Shown in pieces: positions 11,500 through 24,018 of a stretch of DNA of 64,000 nt. Numbering within the stretch: position 1 is the stretch's first letter; each line of letters opens with the position of its first letter. The stretch comes from Hemileia vastatrix (Eukaryota > Basidiomycota > Pucciniomycetes > Pucciniales > Zaghouaniaceae). A program made the translations under genes and the position numbers. The notes beneath the pieces are model-generated. The model ran no database searches and was not told the DNA's origin. It saw nothing but the letters and a program-made list of their open reading frames with translations. Where the stretch lies: the NCBI GenBank assembly GCA_030280995.1, contig JASXTE010000048.1, positions 62,001 to 126,000 on the forward strand, given 5' to 3'.

Positions 11500-13344
11500 T
11501 CATACATTCAACAAATCCAATTGACCACACATTAATATGACAACAAGGAATATTATACAAATTATTAAAATACATGATGATTTAACTGGAATTCGACTTA
11601 TTCGTGCAACCAAGTGTAAATTTGTTGTATACATTAAAAATGAATCTAAATCTGTTTGATCAACTGTTGTATAACCAAATGGACGTGCACGTAATTCATG
11701 ACCAATTTTTTTTAAATCAGAACAAACTGATGTTAATCGAATTGCTTGAATTAATGGAACCATAAATAATGTTAACCAAAATAATAATGATAATAATACT
11801 ATTGCTACTGTTATATATGACCATTGGTTAAATTCAGTTGATGCTAAAAATGCATAAAATCCAACTGATAATTTACATCCAACTGTTATTTGTAAAAATG
11901 ATAAACCAAGTGCTTGTTCGTTGTTTAAATAATCAATAAATTTACGTGATTCTTCGATTCTTTTGTAAAAATCCTGTAAAAATTTTTTCAAATTAATTGC
12001 TTAATTAGTATTCATAACACTTTACTCTTGTTGTTGTTGTTGGTGGTGATGAGTGACAAATCAATTAACACATCTTCATTTCCATGAAATGATTCAATTG
12101 ATTCATTCGACAACAACAACAATCAACTTAACTCAACTTCCTTCTTGTTGGTTACACTTAATTTAACTCACCTGAAAATCAATTCGACATTCACGTATTG
12201 ATGCACATAAATTAACTATATATGATATATTTAATTGTGCATGTACTGTATATGATGTTACTATTGATGCACAAATTAAATCATTAAATGTTAAACCAAT
12301 AATTGTTACAACAATTAATATTATTGATATTATTGATTGTGATGGTATTGTTATATGCCATATTAATGTAAAATCATTAGAACATAAACGAGATGATACA
12401 ATTAAACCATGTATTACAATTGACATTGCAAACCATGCTAAACACATCCATAAAAATGATCTTAATGAGTTAATTAATTTTTTATGAGCTAAAACCCATC
12501 CAGTTGTTCGTGTTGTTTGTAAAAATCCTCTTTCCATTAATGTTTCTAATTTTTCTGAATCAGGTGTACGCATTAAATGAAACATTGATAGGTATGAAAA
12601 AAAATGTAATAAATTTGGAATAAAATATAATGCAAACATATTTCCACGACATGATTTATACTTCTTAGATGATGATGTTGATGATGAATTTAAAAATGTT
12701 AATATTAATTCATCATCTACATTGTTATCTACATCAATATCGTTGTAATCAACTGTTGTTGATGAATTGTTGTTACAATTGGTTTGATTCAATTGATTAA
12801 AAGAATTAAATTCACTTTGATTATTGATGAAATTAATGTCATTTAATAAGACAAGGTCATCTGTATCATTTGAACAATGTGATAAATTATCATTTATCAT
12901 ATCATTATATGGTCGGAAGCCATCTTGACGATAACAATATGAATATTGTAATATATATCCACATAATATTACTGTTAATATAAATAATACGTATAAAAAA
13001 TTAAGTAATTTTATCCATAATGGATTTTCAAATAATGTATGCTGTGATATTAATTGACGCCATCCAAGTAATGATAATAAACGAAAGTATGGAATTAAAA
13101 CTTTTGATTTACAATGACGTAATATACCTGATGTTGATACTGCATCGTATCCACCATCATCTATTGATAAACCATCTGATATAAATTGTATTGATGATAT
13201 TGAAAATTCATGATTTTGATTATGTTGTAATTCTGGACTATTATTTGTTGTTGTTGTTGTTAATGTTGAATCCATTTGAGATGTTGGACGTGATGATGGA
13301 CGAGGGGTGGTTATTCTTATATCCATTGATGACATTTGAATCAT
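11500..13344 (-). CDS. Divergent gustatory-receptor-like 7-TM protein with long first loop
   Basis: Two coding exons: 13344..12172 (ending CAG/GTGAGT) and 11973..11500 (acceptor TTTACAG), joined in phase 0 for 548 residues. A disordered ~90-residue N-terminus is followed by helix 1 (LLNFLYVLFILTVILCGYI), then an unusually long Asn/Ser/Asp-rich loop with several N-x-S/T sites, then six further hydrophobic segments, the last being CILIICIIFLVVILMCGQL. Blocks such as FIPNLLHFFSYLSMFHLMR, ECRIDFQDFYKRIEESRKF and LNNEQALGLS look constrained, unlike the variable tandem receptors. I place it in the arthropod gustatory-receptor superfamily by topology and helix-7 shape; no ligand or named orthologue is offered. 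The ATG directly follows TTACAG, so a 5' UTR exon may lie further upstream. Confidence 0.7.
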
Positions 13345-15014
13345 CTGTAACTACTATCATCACAATGAAAGACTGTCTCTGTATATTTGTATTGGAATGA
13401 CAAGTGAGTAAGTCAGTAATTATCTACCAATGCATATCAAAAAAGGTGTAACAATCATTAACTCTCAAAAGAATTAACCTACAATGACATCTGCCCTCTG
13501 TTGGAATTGCTTTTTTGTTGTAACTTAAGTTAAAGTTAACTTTTTTTTCCTTTCATTTGTTTTTACATTATCTGCTTCCTCTCTGTTTCCTTTGCCCCTT
13601 CAAACAACATCATGTTACCGTGAGATTGTTATTCTCTCTTTGGGCTGTTTTTACTTTGTTCAAGTTACTACAGTACTTGCTCTCATACTTTTGTGCGTCT
13701 GGTACTTGTACTTCTGCTTCCGGCGAGACTTGAATTTTTCGCTTGGATGAACCTGACTCACCTGCCTTGACTCATCGTCTACCTGACGTGGATGTGAAGT
13801 TGTGTGTGTACCTTTTCAATGTGTGTGTGTTTCAGTCACTCACACGCTTCACTCTCAACACAACGACAGCATCATCATCATCATCCTTGTTCTTCTTCTT
13901 CGTTGTTTGAACCTTCAGTTTCATCGCATTTTTCTTCACCTAAACTTACTCTCTTAGTATATTTACCGACATCCCTTGTAATCTCTTCATCCCTTAAACT
14001 ATTCACATTGACTGACCAAGTGAACAAACAACTTAATCCCTTTTTGAACATTTTGTCATCAGAGAATTGATTGTTTCGACTTTAACTTGAACTTGTTTAA
14101 TTTGGACACAACGATTTCCGTCAATTTTGGGTGTGTATGTTTATTTATTAATTTCTTTATCTTCTTTTTAAACTTCCTAGAACTTGGTGAGCAAATGTTC
14201 AACCTGGTGAATAAATTTACTTGATGAGCAATTAAATTGAATTATCTTCATTAAAGTAAGATAGGATGAATTATGAGTTGATCAATTACTAGTGGTGATT
14301 TAGCCAGAAGGATGAAGTTAATTATCGGTTGAAGATATTATCGATCCATTCAACAGGTCGATCGATGAGTTGAGATGAGGTTAAGAGTGAAGAAGAAGAA
14401 GAAAGAGAGAGGAATTGGAAAAAGAAAAAGAGACAAGTAAACAAGGTGATCAACAGATTCAACTTTTTCCTGGGAAAGTAATTGCTCACCTAATAGTCTA
14501 CCTCAAGTCACCTGTGATGTTATTACCTGTTGATAATGGATTCACCAGTTGAACCTGTTGCTTACTTTCTCTTCTTCTTCTTCTTTGGTTGGTCCTTGAT
14601 TGTTCCTGGTCACGGGTTGTCTGGTTTGATGAGACAAGTGACCATTAAACCTTTTTCGATGATCATCAAGTGACACCACCACTACTATTTACTTGTACTA
14701 CCTCTAGTTGACTTAATGTTTCAAGTATAATGTGTTAAATTGCACTCACTAAGTGTCCCCTTCCAAATGATCCATTAAAATATTATACTTTTCTTCTTCT
14801 TCTTCTCTTTCTTAACCAAATGATCATTTGATTGCTTTTTAATCCAATAGTACATGTTATAAATCATGTAACTTGGTCAATGGATGAACTTGTTCATCGT
14901 TGAAAGAAGAAAAAAATAGTTCAATTTTTACCTTCAATTCAACCTGAATTTATATTTGATACATTTAAACGAGTAAATTTAATTCAGTTATTTGTTTATT
15001 TGATACTTTGATTA

Positions 15015-15040
15015 TACGTAATCATTTGAATGATTACGTA
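15015..15040. promoter_or_regulatory. 12-bp inverted repeat with TTACGTAA-type core
   Basis: Left arm TACGTAATCATT, 2-base spacer, right arm its exact reverse complement. Both arms carry TACGTAAT/ATTACGTA; with flanking bases the right arm reads ATTACGTAAT, the palindromic core bound by PAR-bZIP and C/EBP-like factors in animals. It lies in the gene desert. Function is inferred only from the motif. Confidence 0.4.
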
Positions 15041-16130
15041 ATTTTTTGTGTGTGTATTTTCAAGTTATTTTTCTCATACAATTACACTCTTACAGCAATG
15101 AAATTATCATGTTAATTGTGTTATATTTGAAGAAGATAAGGATAAAATTGTTATTACTTCAACTTTGAATACTTAAAGAATGTTTTAAGGTGAACAGGAT
15201 GAAAATGTAAATGATTCATCAGGAGGAGAAAAAGATGAAGATGAAGATGAAATAGGGATGAAGATGATGTAAACGGGTTGAAAGTTGACTTTGACTTTGT
15301 GAATGTGTTTGTGCAGTTAGTTTATCATGTGCTTTGATAAATTGGAAAAGATTGAAATTCAAGGAAGAGAAAACAGAGAGAAACTTTGCACCTTACTTTG
15401 AGGAAAAAGGGTAATGTCACTTGTGAGACCAGGTGAAAATGATGCAAAGATGTGTATACTGATGATGACGATGATGATGATGATGCAGGTTCAAAGATCT
15501 CTCTGATGACCAGTACACTTTTTAGTACTTGCACTTGAAATATCTTCTTGAAAGTGAGAGTTGAATCACGTGAATGACTTGAATTATTTGCCGGTACAAT
15601 AATAACATCATACACATAGTATTTTATTCTTGTGTATCTTTGTGTGGCCTTAGTTGAATAATGTGTTTGGTGCATCCAATGGATCAAATAAACTGGTTCT
15701 TATTACCTAGTCAATTGTACCATTTGCTTTGTATAAGAACAATGTTCAAAGCAGTCAATTGAACTGTTGTTGTTGTTGTTGTTGGATTCTACATCGGATG
15801 GTACTTTATTTGGGATACTTAATTTCATACTGCGTGATAGTCAATAGAAAATATACAACAAAGAACTAGTAACAAGTTGTTTTCTTTTGCTTTTGGTATT
15901 TTCATCATCCACCAAAATGCAGTGAAAAGATGCTACCAACTTGCTGATGAAGAAGGAGAGAAAAGTTGCAAGGTCATGAAATTTACTTTACCTTTATCCT
16001 TGCACTTGCGGAAGTAAATACTTTTTTATCTCTTTTTGAAAACAGGAAAAATACTTAAATGTACACTGCACTGTATTGTATTTACCATCAATTGTGGGTG
16101 CAATCGTAGTGACAGTGTTGTTGTTGTGAC

Positions 16131-16131
<1 letters not shown>

Positions 16132-16167
<36 letters not shown>

Positions 16168-16168
16168 G
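16132..16168. repeat. (TTG)n microsatellite
   Basis: About twelve uninterrupted TTG units in non-coding DNA. The poly-Leu and poly-Asn ORFs over it are artefacts. Confidence 0.85.
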
Positions 16169-16896
16169 GTTACTTTCATTGTTAACTCACACTTGAAAAC
16201 TCTCAGTTGTTTCATCCTTGTGAATTTACTCTCTTCTTGTCTTTGTTTGACTTTTCTTGGCCACCGATATCAATCTTATTGTTCTTCCTTTGCTTTCACT
16301 TGTTGCACTGACTTTCGTGACTACTTCATTGTCTCTCACCGAAATGCACTTTTCTCTCTCTCTCTCTGTGGATGATGAAATTACTTAATTACTTTTACTT
16401 CAAACTTGACTGAATGTACGAACTTTTAATGAACTTTTTAACATTCAACAAAAAATCATCACCATCAGTTAAGTTTAGCTTTTTTTAGATGAAAATGGAA
16501 AATCAAATAATGATAAATTCCTTTCTTCTTACACTTACACGATGCACGATGACCTAACAGTTAGTTTATTACAAAAATTGTAATTGTTGATGACAAGGTT
16601 AGTAGTTCACTGTGTGTAGATGTAGTTGATGTTGATGCAATTTTTTCTTCTTCTTCTTTCCTTGTCTTCCTTTTTATATTTGAATTTTGTTGTTCCGTTA
16701 ACTTTGCTTTCATTCCATATTTAAACACCTGCCAACTTTGCTCTACTTGGTCAGACAGGTAATTTCACTCTCGCACTTGAGTGTCTAGAATATTTTGTTG
16801 TATCTTTTTTTAATTGTACTTATATTGTGTGTTAGTTGGAAGAGAGAAAAAATTAACATTTCAAAAGTATAAGAAATATAAAAGTTAAACTTTTTT

Positions 16897-16928
<32 letters not shown>
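16897..16928. repeat. (TTTC)n microsatellite
   Basis: Tetranucleotide run of about eight units in non-coding DNA; a second, longer run of the same unit lies at 19605. Confidence 0.85.
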
Positions 16929-16929
<1 letters not shown>

Positions 16930-17170
16930 TTACATCTGGGCAAATGTTTGTCATTTTCAACGTTAACGATGCATTTCACTCGTTGTGAATAATTTTGTAG
17001 GTAAAAAAAAAGGAAGTTGAAATAACTGACTGTCTGACTGACAGATTATATAATATGTAGAACAAGTAGATGGACATTGTTGGTAGATCATTGTGATCAT
17101 TTGAATAATCAAATTTCCGATTCTTTTTAATGTCATTTCAATGTGATGCAGATGTTGGATGTGGAAAAGA

Positions 17171-17197
17171 GGCGGAGTCTTCAAATTTGACTCCGCC
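17171..17197. other. GC-rich perfect hairpin
   Basis: Arms GGCGGAGTC and GACTCCGCC separated by a 9-base loop (TTCAAATTT), flanked by AAAAGA on the left and TTTTC on the right, which could lengthen the stem with a small bulge. It stands out in AT-rich DNA. It might be a structured RNA element or the end of a small transposon; nothing else supports either. Confidence 0.45.
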
Positions 17198-17229
17198 TTT
17201 TCATCATCATCATCATCATCCGCCTTCTA

Positions 17230-17231
<2 letters not shown>

Positions 17232-17260
<29 letters not shown>
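17232..17260. repeat. (TG)n microsatellite
   Basis: About fourteen perfect TG units, 35 bp after the GC-rich hairpin and a short (CAT)n run. Confidence 0.85.
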
Positions 17261-19604
17261 GATGTTTCTTCCCCTTTTTTTTCTGCTTGATGTGTTGAAG
17301 AAACGGTGACTGAAATTTCTCTCTCGTTTCTCTTGCATTCTTTCAGTTCACCTGCATCAACAGACACAACACAACTAACATACACCTTGTTCGTGTGTGT
17401 GTGTGTGTGTTTGAAATTCCTTTTATTTTTACTCTTTCTCTCTGATGTAATAACTTTTTCATTCTCTCCCTTTCCGTTACATCTTGAAATTATTTTACAT
17501 CAAAGTGAAGTTATTTTATCTTACCGTTGTTGGTGTAGTTGTTGGTGTACCATCACACGTTTTAAATCAACATCATCGATATTAGTTACTGTTATTGTTG
17601 TCACTTGCTACTTTCATCCAATTGTGTGTACTTATCAGGTTTGAAATAATTACACACAGTAACAAGAGCAACGAGAAGAACAAGTTGTTTAATCAACTGG
17701 ATAAAAATCATAGAAAACCTTTAAAACAACATCCACAGGTGGTAAGTAATGTTATGATGATGATGATGATCTTCTTCTTGTTGAACTACATTAGAACTGT
17801 TTAGTTGATTGATTGACCTTTCAGTTGAAAATAAAATACTTTCCAAAAAGCGTGGTCAAGTGACTTATCGCTTTTCAAGTTTTTTTTCTTTCTTTTTCTT
17901 CTTTCTATTTTTTTTCCTCCCATTTTAACCGGTTAAAAGTATTATTATATGAATATAAGAAGAACAACATGTACGTGATGTTAACTTCACACTCAGTTAC
18001 TTGACGAATTAGAATATGTAACAGTACATTAAATTAGGGTGTAAGGTTGTTATGAACACTTGATACTTTCAAGTGTTCCACTAATCATTCATCCAGTTGA
18101 AAGAAAGAATAAAGAACAAATTCGCTGGACATCAAGTGAAATTGTTTTGTTGTTGCTTTCTTCTTCTCTTTTATGTTATTGATGATGCTCATGTTAAATC
18201 ACTTTCAAGTATCTTTTTCTCCAACAAATGTAGGACATGATAGAGTTTAGTATTAATTTATACTTCTTTTACCTTGTAAAATGAAATGTTTTACCTCTTT
18301 AATATCAATTGAACTGATGAATGTAAATTCATTGTGCACTTGGTGGTCAAGTGAAAAATATTGTCACTCATCAAGTTGATTGATGACCAACACAATGTCA
18401 CTTTGCACTTGTTGTTGCATTTGTACGTTAGTTAAATTAACATTCACAATGAAATGCCATTTAAAATGATGATTTTGATTGTATCAAATTTTGTATATAT
18501 ATAAATTTTGTATCTTGTGTGTTGGGTGAATTAATCGCCATGTTGTTGATGTTGTTGATGTTGTTGGTGAATCGTTAGTGTTGTGTGGATTTTATTTATT
18601 TTTCTTTTTTCTTCTTGTAATATCTTTGATTGACTTGAAGTGTGTGTGTGTGTCCAGTTGTGGAAAGTTGACCAATGACCCAGACATAAGAAAATGAAAG
18701 AAGAAGATGCTATAACAGTTTGAGAGTTCATCATGATGATGTTTAGTTTTTCCTTTTTCACATTCTATTCTTTTCGCAATGGTGCAAAGTTGTGTTTGTT
18801 GATTGTATTTACATTTACCTGTAGATCTTTATATTATTTTATTCTTTCTCTTGTTGTACTTTTTGTATGTTGACCAAAGTGTATTTAGTGTATGTTGACC
18901 ATTTGGTATTTAGAGTGTTGAGTGCGTGAGTGGACTGGCACTTGTTTGAATTTAATTCTTTCTCTCTTTTAAATTCACCTGTTGAAAGGATTCTTCTTTT
19001 TCATATTTTTTTTTCTTCTTCTTCTTTCATGCTCTTTGTTCAATGCTTTCATCATCATCACATTCAATGTGTAAAGTCGTGAAGATCTTAAGAAAAGACA
19101 AATGATTTGACCAGGTGCAATTTTAATTTTAATCTTCATCTGTGTACTCAAGTGAGTCAACTTTATTTCATTGAATGGTCAGTTTTTTGTTCTATTTGTT
19201 TCATTTGCTCTCACAAATTGACGTAATGATGTCTGCTGTCTGGTCAATCAACTGTTGAACACTGTTAATCAGTATGAAAAATGTCTATTAACACTTAACG
19301 GTAACAATGAAAATGCTAAATATCTATACATTGAATATATTTTTTGACAAACAAGTATTTCCTGATGAAATTTTAAAATGCAATTGAGAAAATGTTCGTT
19401 TTTACCTTGATCGTCATAATAGAAGAAGAAATAGTGTGTGTGCTTCATCAAGTGAATCAGTGTTGTTTCCGGATATAATTTTACAGTATGAAATACTCAA
19501 CTATTCAACTTTAAGTGTATTCAAGTTCAAGGGAATAAGTCTCATGCATGAGACACGATTTGCTTCTTCATCTTCATCTTCTTCTTCTTCTTGTTGAATG
19601 TACT

Positions 19605-19606
19605 TT

Positions 19607-19642
<36 letters not shown>

Positions 19643-19644
19643 TC
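19605..19644. repeat. (TTTC)n microsatellite
   Basis: About ten TTTC units in non-coding DNA. Confidence 0.85.
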
Positions 19645-22600
19645 CGCCGGTATTTTTCTTTCATTCTTTCTTTCTTTCCTTTTCTTTTCATGTGCATTCA
19701 TTCACCTGAGGCTAAATTACTGCTGACTTTATCCACCAAAATGTAAATCATGTGAAACGGTCCTAGCGGTGTCGGTTACATATTTTAAAAGTATGAATTT
19801 TTAAAAATCTCTTAACTGCTGTATCATTGACATTTTTTTTTTCTTCTTGTTTTTGTTCTACCAGACAAATTTTTCTTCTTAGTCACAGGTAACAAGTTCA
19901 CTGTTGTTGTTCACACTGTATTATTGTACTTTAAGTGAGGGCAACGAATAATCCACAATTTGGTGGAAAACAGGAAATTAACTTTTTTTTTGTCCCTTTT
20001 TTCATCCTTTGTTTTTACTTGGTTGTTCATTCGATGAGTTCAATGAACTACAAGAACATATGTTGTCCCTGTTACAAATCAGACAATTCATATGACACAG
20101 GTGTTGCACGTGTAATCAAATGACAATAAAACCTGTAGGAAGTATGTTAAATGGTTAACAGTTAAAATTGTTTTTCTTTCTCTCTTCTTTGTTGAATTGT
20201 TAAATTGAAGTACAAAATTACAAATTTGAAAATCTATTGACTGGTCAATTGTGTCAGGATGTAGGAGATAAAGACAAAAGATATTTTGAATGAAAAAAAT
20301 AACTATTTTTTCACTATCAATTGACCCATCATACTTTGACCCTATTATTTAAGCAAATTACAATTGTCAATTGTCAATGTAATGTGTATCATTGATTGTC
20401 TTTTGTCTTTCATTTTGTCCATGTTAAATGATTTCATTCACTGATTCAGTGATGAAATGAAAGAATTATTTTACTCTTTTTTACTCTTTTTTACTTGTTT
20501 TGGTTGTTTGATTGTTGTTAAATCTATTTGGTGGATAAATGAAGCAGTGTACAAACACTTTGAAATGTAAATTACAATTGTCAATGGATTGATTTAAGTA
20601 AAGTTACTTTTTACCTGTCTACTTGTCTGTCTGTCTGTTATACGGATGAGTAAATTAGGTGAAATGTATCAATGTTTTTTCATCTGTGAAAAAATAAAGG
20701 AATCATCATTGTTCTTGTTGATTTGATGGACATGTCAGTTGAATTAATATATTGATGACAGTGTTGTTGTTGTTGTTGTTTCTCTTGTTGTTGTTGCTGA
20801 TTGTATTGTCAAGAGTGGACAGGATAAAGAATGTCATTGTTACATCCTTCAGTAGATGAAAATGTCAATGATACTTTTGATGATGTCAGGTGTGCCAAGT
20901 TGTATAATTTACATGTAAAAGGATATCAACAAGTGACCCTAAAGTTTCTTCTTCCTTCTTGTCAGTTGGTCTCTTTGTCAAGTGTTTCATGGAAAAAAAG
21001 GTAACAATTTTTTTGTTTTCACTGAAAAAAATTTTACCTACCAGGACACATCCACACCCAAATTGTTTCTATACAGTTACCTTTTGTTCACGATAAGTGG
21101 TCAGTTCAACCCAAATAATATTTCTTTTTCCTTTCTTTCACTGTTTTTTTCATGTAGGATGAGAAATTCAAATTGTTACATCATCTGTGAATATATACTT
21201 GTGATGGTTTTTATTTCTTTTTTACTCCCTTAACTTGAACAGACTAATTAGACTTTACACTTTAATCATTCACACAAATCTCAGGAAAGGAAAAAAATTG
21301 CTTCCTTTTGTTTCTAACAAACTGTTGTGAATTCCTCTCCTCTGTCACTTCTTTGTTAATTGATGCTATTCACAGGATACAATTAATTTGAAACTTGACT
21401 TGTCGTCAAGGTAAAAATGAAAAATTCACACACAGTTAAATTCATTGCATGTTGATGATGATGACGAGAAAGATGCTAACATTTGATTACACTGTCATGT
21501 AATACTTTTTTTTCCTTCCTTCTCTTCACCTAGTTTAACTTTATTTTATTCTTTGTCTTTGTTACTTATCTCATCTGTTTGTCTTCACCTTTCTCACTGT
21601 TTAATCTGAACAAACTGTTTAACCATTCACACAAAGTCAAACTGGACGATGTCAAGTGTTTTGTGAACTATTATTTTTCCTGATTGAATATTTTTCATTT
21701 CACGCTTTGATTGACACACAGACAGGAAGGAAATCAAATGAAAAAGTTTACATGAACTTTGTAAAACAAAAGAGAAAGAAAAAAAAGACTTTATTCAAAC
21801 AAAAAACACTTTTAAACAACTGATGAGTAAAGTAGATTAACACAAAAAAAGAATCATCCTGTGAATGTTAAGTTAATTGCAATTTATTTCTTGAATTTAA
21901 TTTGAAGACAAAGTTGTTGTTGTTGTTGTGGTTTGGAAAAAAATAATAAGATGATTTCTTTTCTTTCCATTTCATTCCATTCGACATAATTTTGTGGTGT
22001 GCGGGAAGTTCATTTAACATGGTAACCATGAAAATGATGATCACATCAACTTGTTTAGAATGAACAATTACTGCGTTAGTCAAGTTGATGATATTACATG
22101 TGCAATTGAATCATTAATTATTTGTTGCAAGGTTAATCATCAGCCATTTAAATTAGAGCAGAGAAGTTGTTGTTGCTGTTGTTGTGAGTGTCAGTCACCT
22201 TTAATTATGTTATAAATGTTGTTGTTGTTGTTGTTGTTGTTCAAATGCTTTCTCTCCTTGATCTTTGAAACTGTCTTCATGCCCATCCTCATCACCCAAA
22301 TACACTTTGTTGTAATTCTTGTTTCTTCTTCCTTCCATGCTGGTCAATTAACACGCTGAAAGATTGACCAGTTGATTTAACCTGTCTGTTAACTTTATCA
22401 TCATCAATGATTGTACATTATAAATTTTTACCTGACTTTACTGTTTATAAATGAGGAAGAAAAAAATGCACACTTTAACCTACCTTGAAATGTAGTTGTT
22501 GTTGTCAAGTTAATAATGAACTTTCTTTCATTTGATATCGCTTTTTTTTACTTCTTCAATTGAAACGCACTTTAATTTATCTCTTTCATCATCCAGTAGC

Positions 22601-23133
22601 AATTGTAGGTCAATCAATGGCCCCAATTGTAACTATATTCTATTATATACTAATACACAAGGTACATATACATGTAGTTTATTTCTTTTCATCACTTTTA
22701 ATATATAATTCAATCCATTGATAGTTTGTTGATCCAATTTCGTGACTTTGATGAACTCTCACTGATTACCAATTGTTGTTACCATTCAAGTGATGAAGTT
22801 GAAGATGAAGATGATAAAGATAAAGATAAAAAGTTTTCTTTATTCAATGACCAAAATTCGCAAACGTCATGAAAGAATTTATTGTTAATTTAAAAGTATT
22901 CAAAGTAACTGTTGATTTGCCTTCTCAACCCATTTTTAAACCATGTAATTTAACTTGATATGTTTATGAATGGTCAATGGTTGTTTTGTTAGAAAGGAAA
23001 AATCTAGATGATGATGTAAAATTAATCTTCCTCACCCACTATTGAATATTACAAATGAATGAATTATCATCTTGATGATTTTTGTACTGATGAAAATAAA
23101 TTTTCATTTTCTTATTCTTCTATTATTAGTTCG

Positions 23134-23958
23134 ATGGACACATCATCTATTATTGAAAATAAAGAAACAACAAAAGAATATTGGGAAAAACGGATGATGG
23201 CAGAACAAGGACTTATCGATGCGGCAATTTTAAAAGAACCAAATGCCAAATTTGCCTCTGAATTGTCCAATGATAATAAATCATCGGTTAAATCTAATTG
23301 TAACCTTAATAGTGGTAAGTTTGTCATTGTTATTGGTTATTGTTGTTATTGTTGTTATTGTTGTTGGTGACCATTGAAGTCAATTAACAAGTTATGTCAA
23401 TCTATTTACAGGTAAAAAATCACAAGAAAAGAAACTTGGATCAGATGGTGAAGGTGATGATGGTTCATTGTCACCTATTTGTAGTGAATCAGCTAATGGT
23501 AAGACACTTTTAACAGCAATCATTGTTTCAAGGGTGCTTGAGTGTTAAACTATCGACAGACAAACAAACAAACAAACAACAAACAACTAGAATGACAACA
23601 GTTGTTGACCAATGTTCAATGTTTGACACTTTTGTCCACTGTGTGTGACTGCCATTGTACGAGACAAAAGGAAAGATAAAAGAGAAAGAGAAAGAGAGGA
23701 AGAAAGACAGTTTAAATGAAGGAAAGAAAATCAAGTTTGTGAAAAAAAGTTAAAGAGAAAAAAGTAACTGACAAACAGTAGTAACCTTGAATGATCGAGT
23801 AGACGAATGTTTTTTTTTCTTCTTCACTTTGGCAGGAAAAAAAGTAAATTTACACTTGAATAGAGTATCTTTCAAACAATATAATGGTCATTGTGGTGTC
23901 TGTTTGTCTTTTTAGTGATAATTGAAATGCCATAGGATAGAGTGAGAGGAGGAGGAGA

Positions 23959-24018
<60 letters not shown>

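Larger units (their letters stand above)
13345..23133. other. Gene-poor region, possible 5' introns or regulatory DNA
   Basis: Nearly 10 kb with no ORF that resembles a protein: all candidates are short and made of simple-sequence translations. It holds many T-rich, TTG, TTC, TTTC and TG runs, a hairpin at 17171 and an inverted repeat at 15015. Both flanking genes begin directly after an AG preceded by pyrimidines or TTAC (13345 and 23129), so parts could be 5' UTR introns of either. No tRNA B-box (GGTTCRANNCC) was seen on either strand by eye. Confidence 0.45.

Noticed and set aside
13804..14070. 88-codon ORF, Ser/His-rich
   Set aside because: Low-complexity translation of TC/CAT-rich DNA, with no homology signal and no splice context.
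16133..16375. Poly-Leu ORF as a signal peptide protein
   Set aside because: The leucines come from a (TTG)n run; the rest has no coding character.
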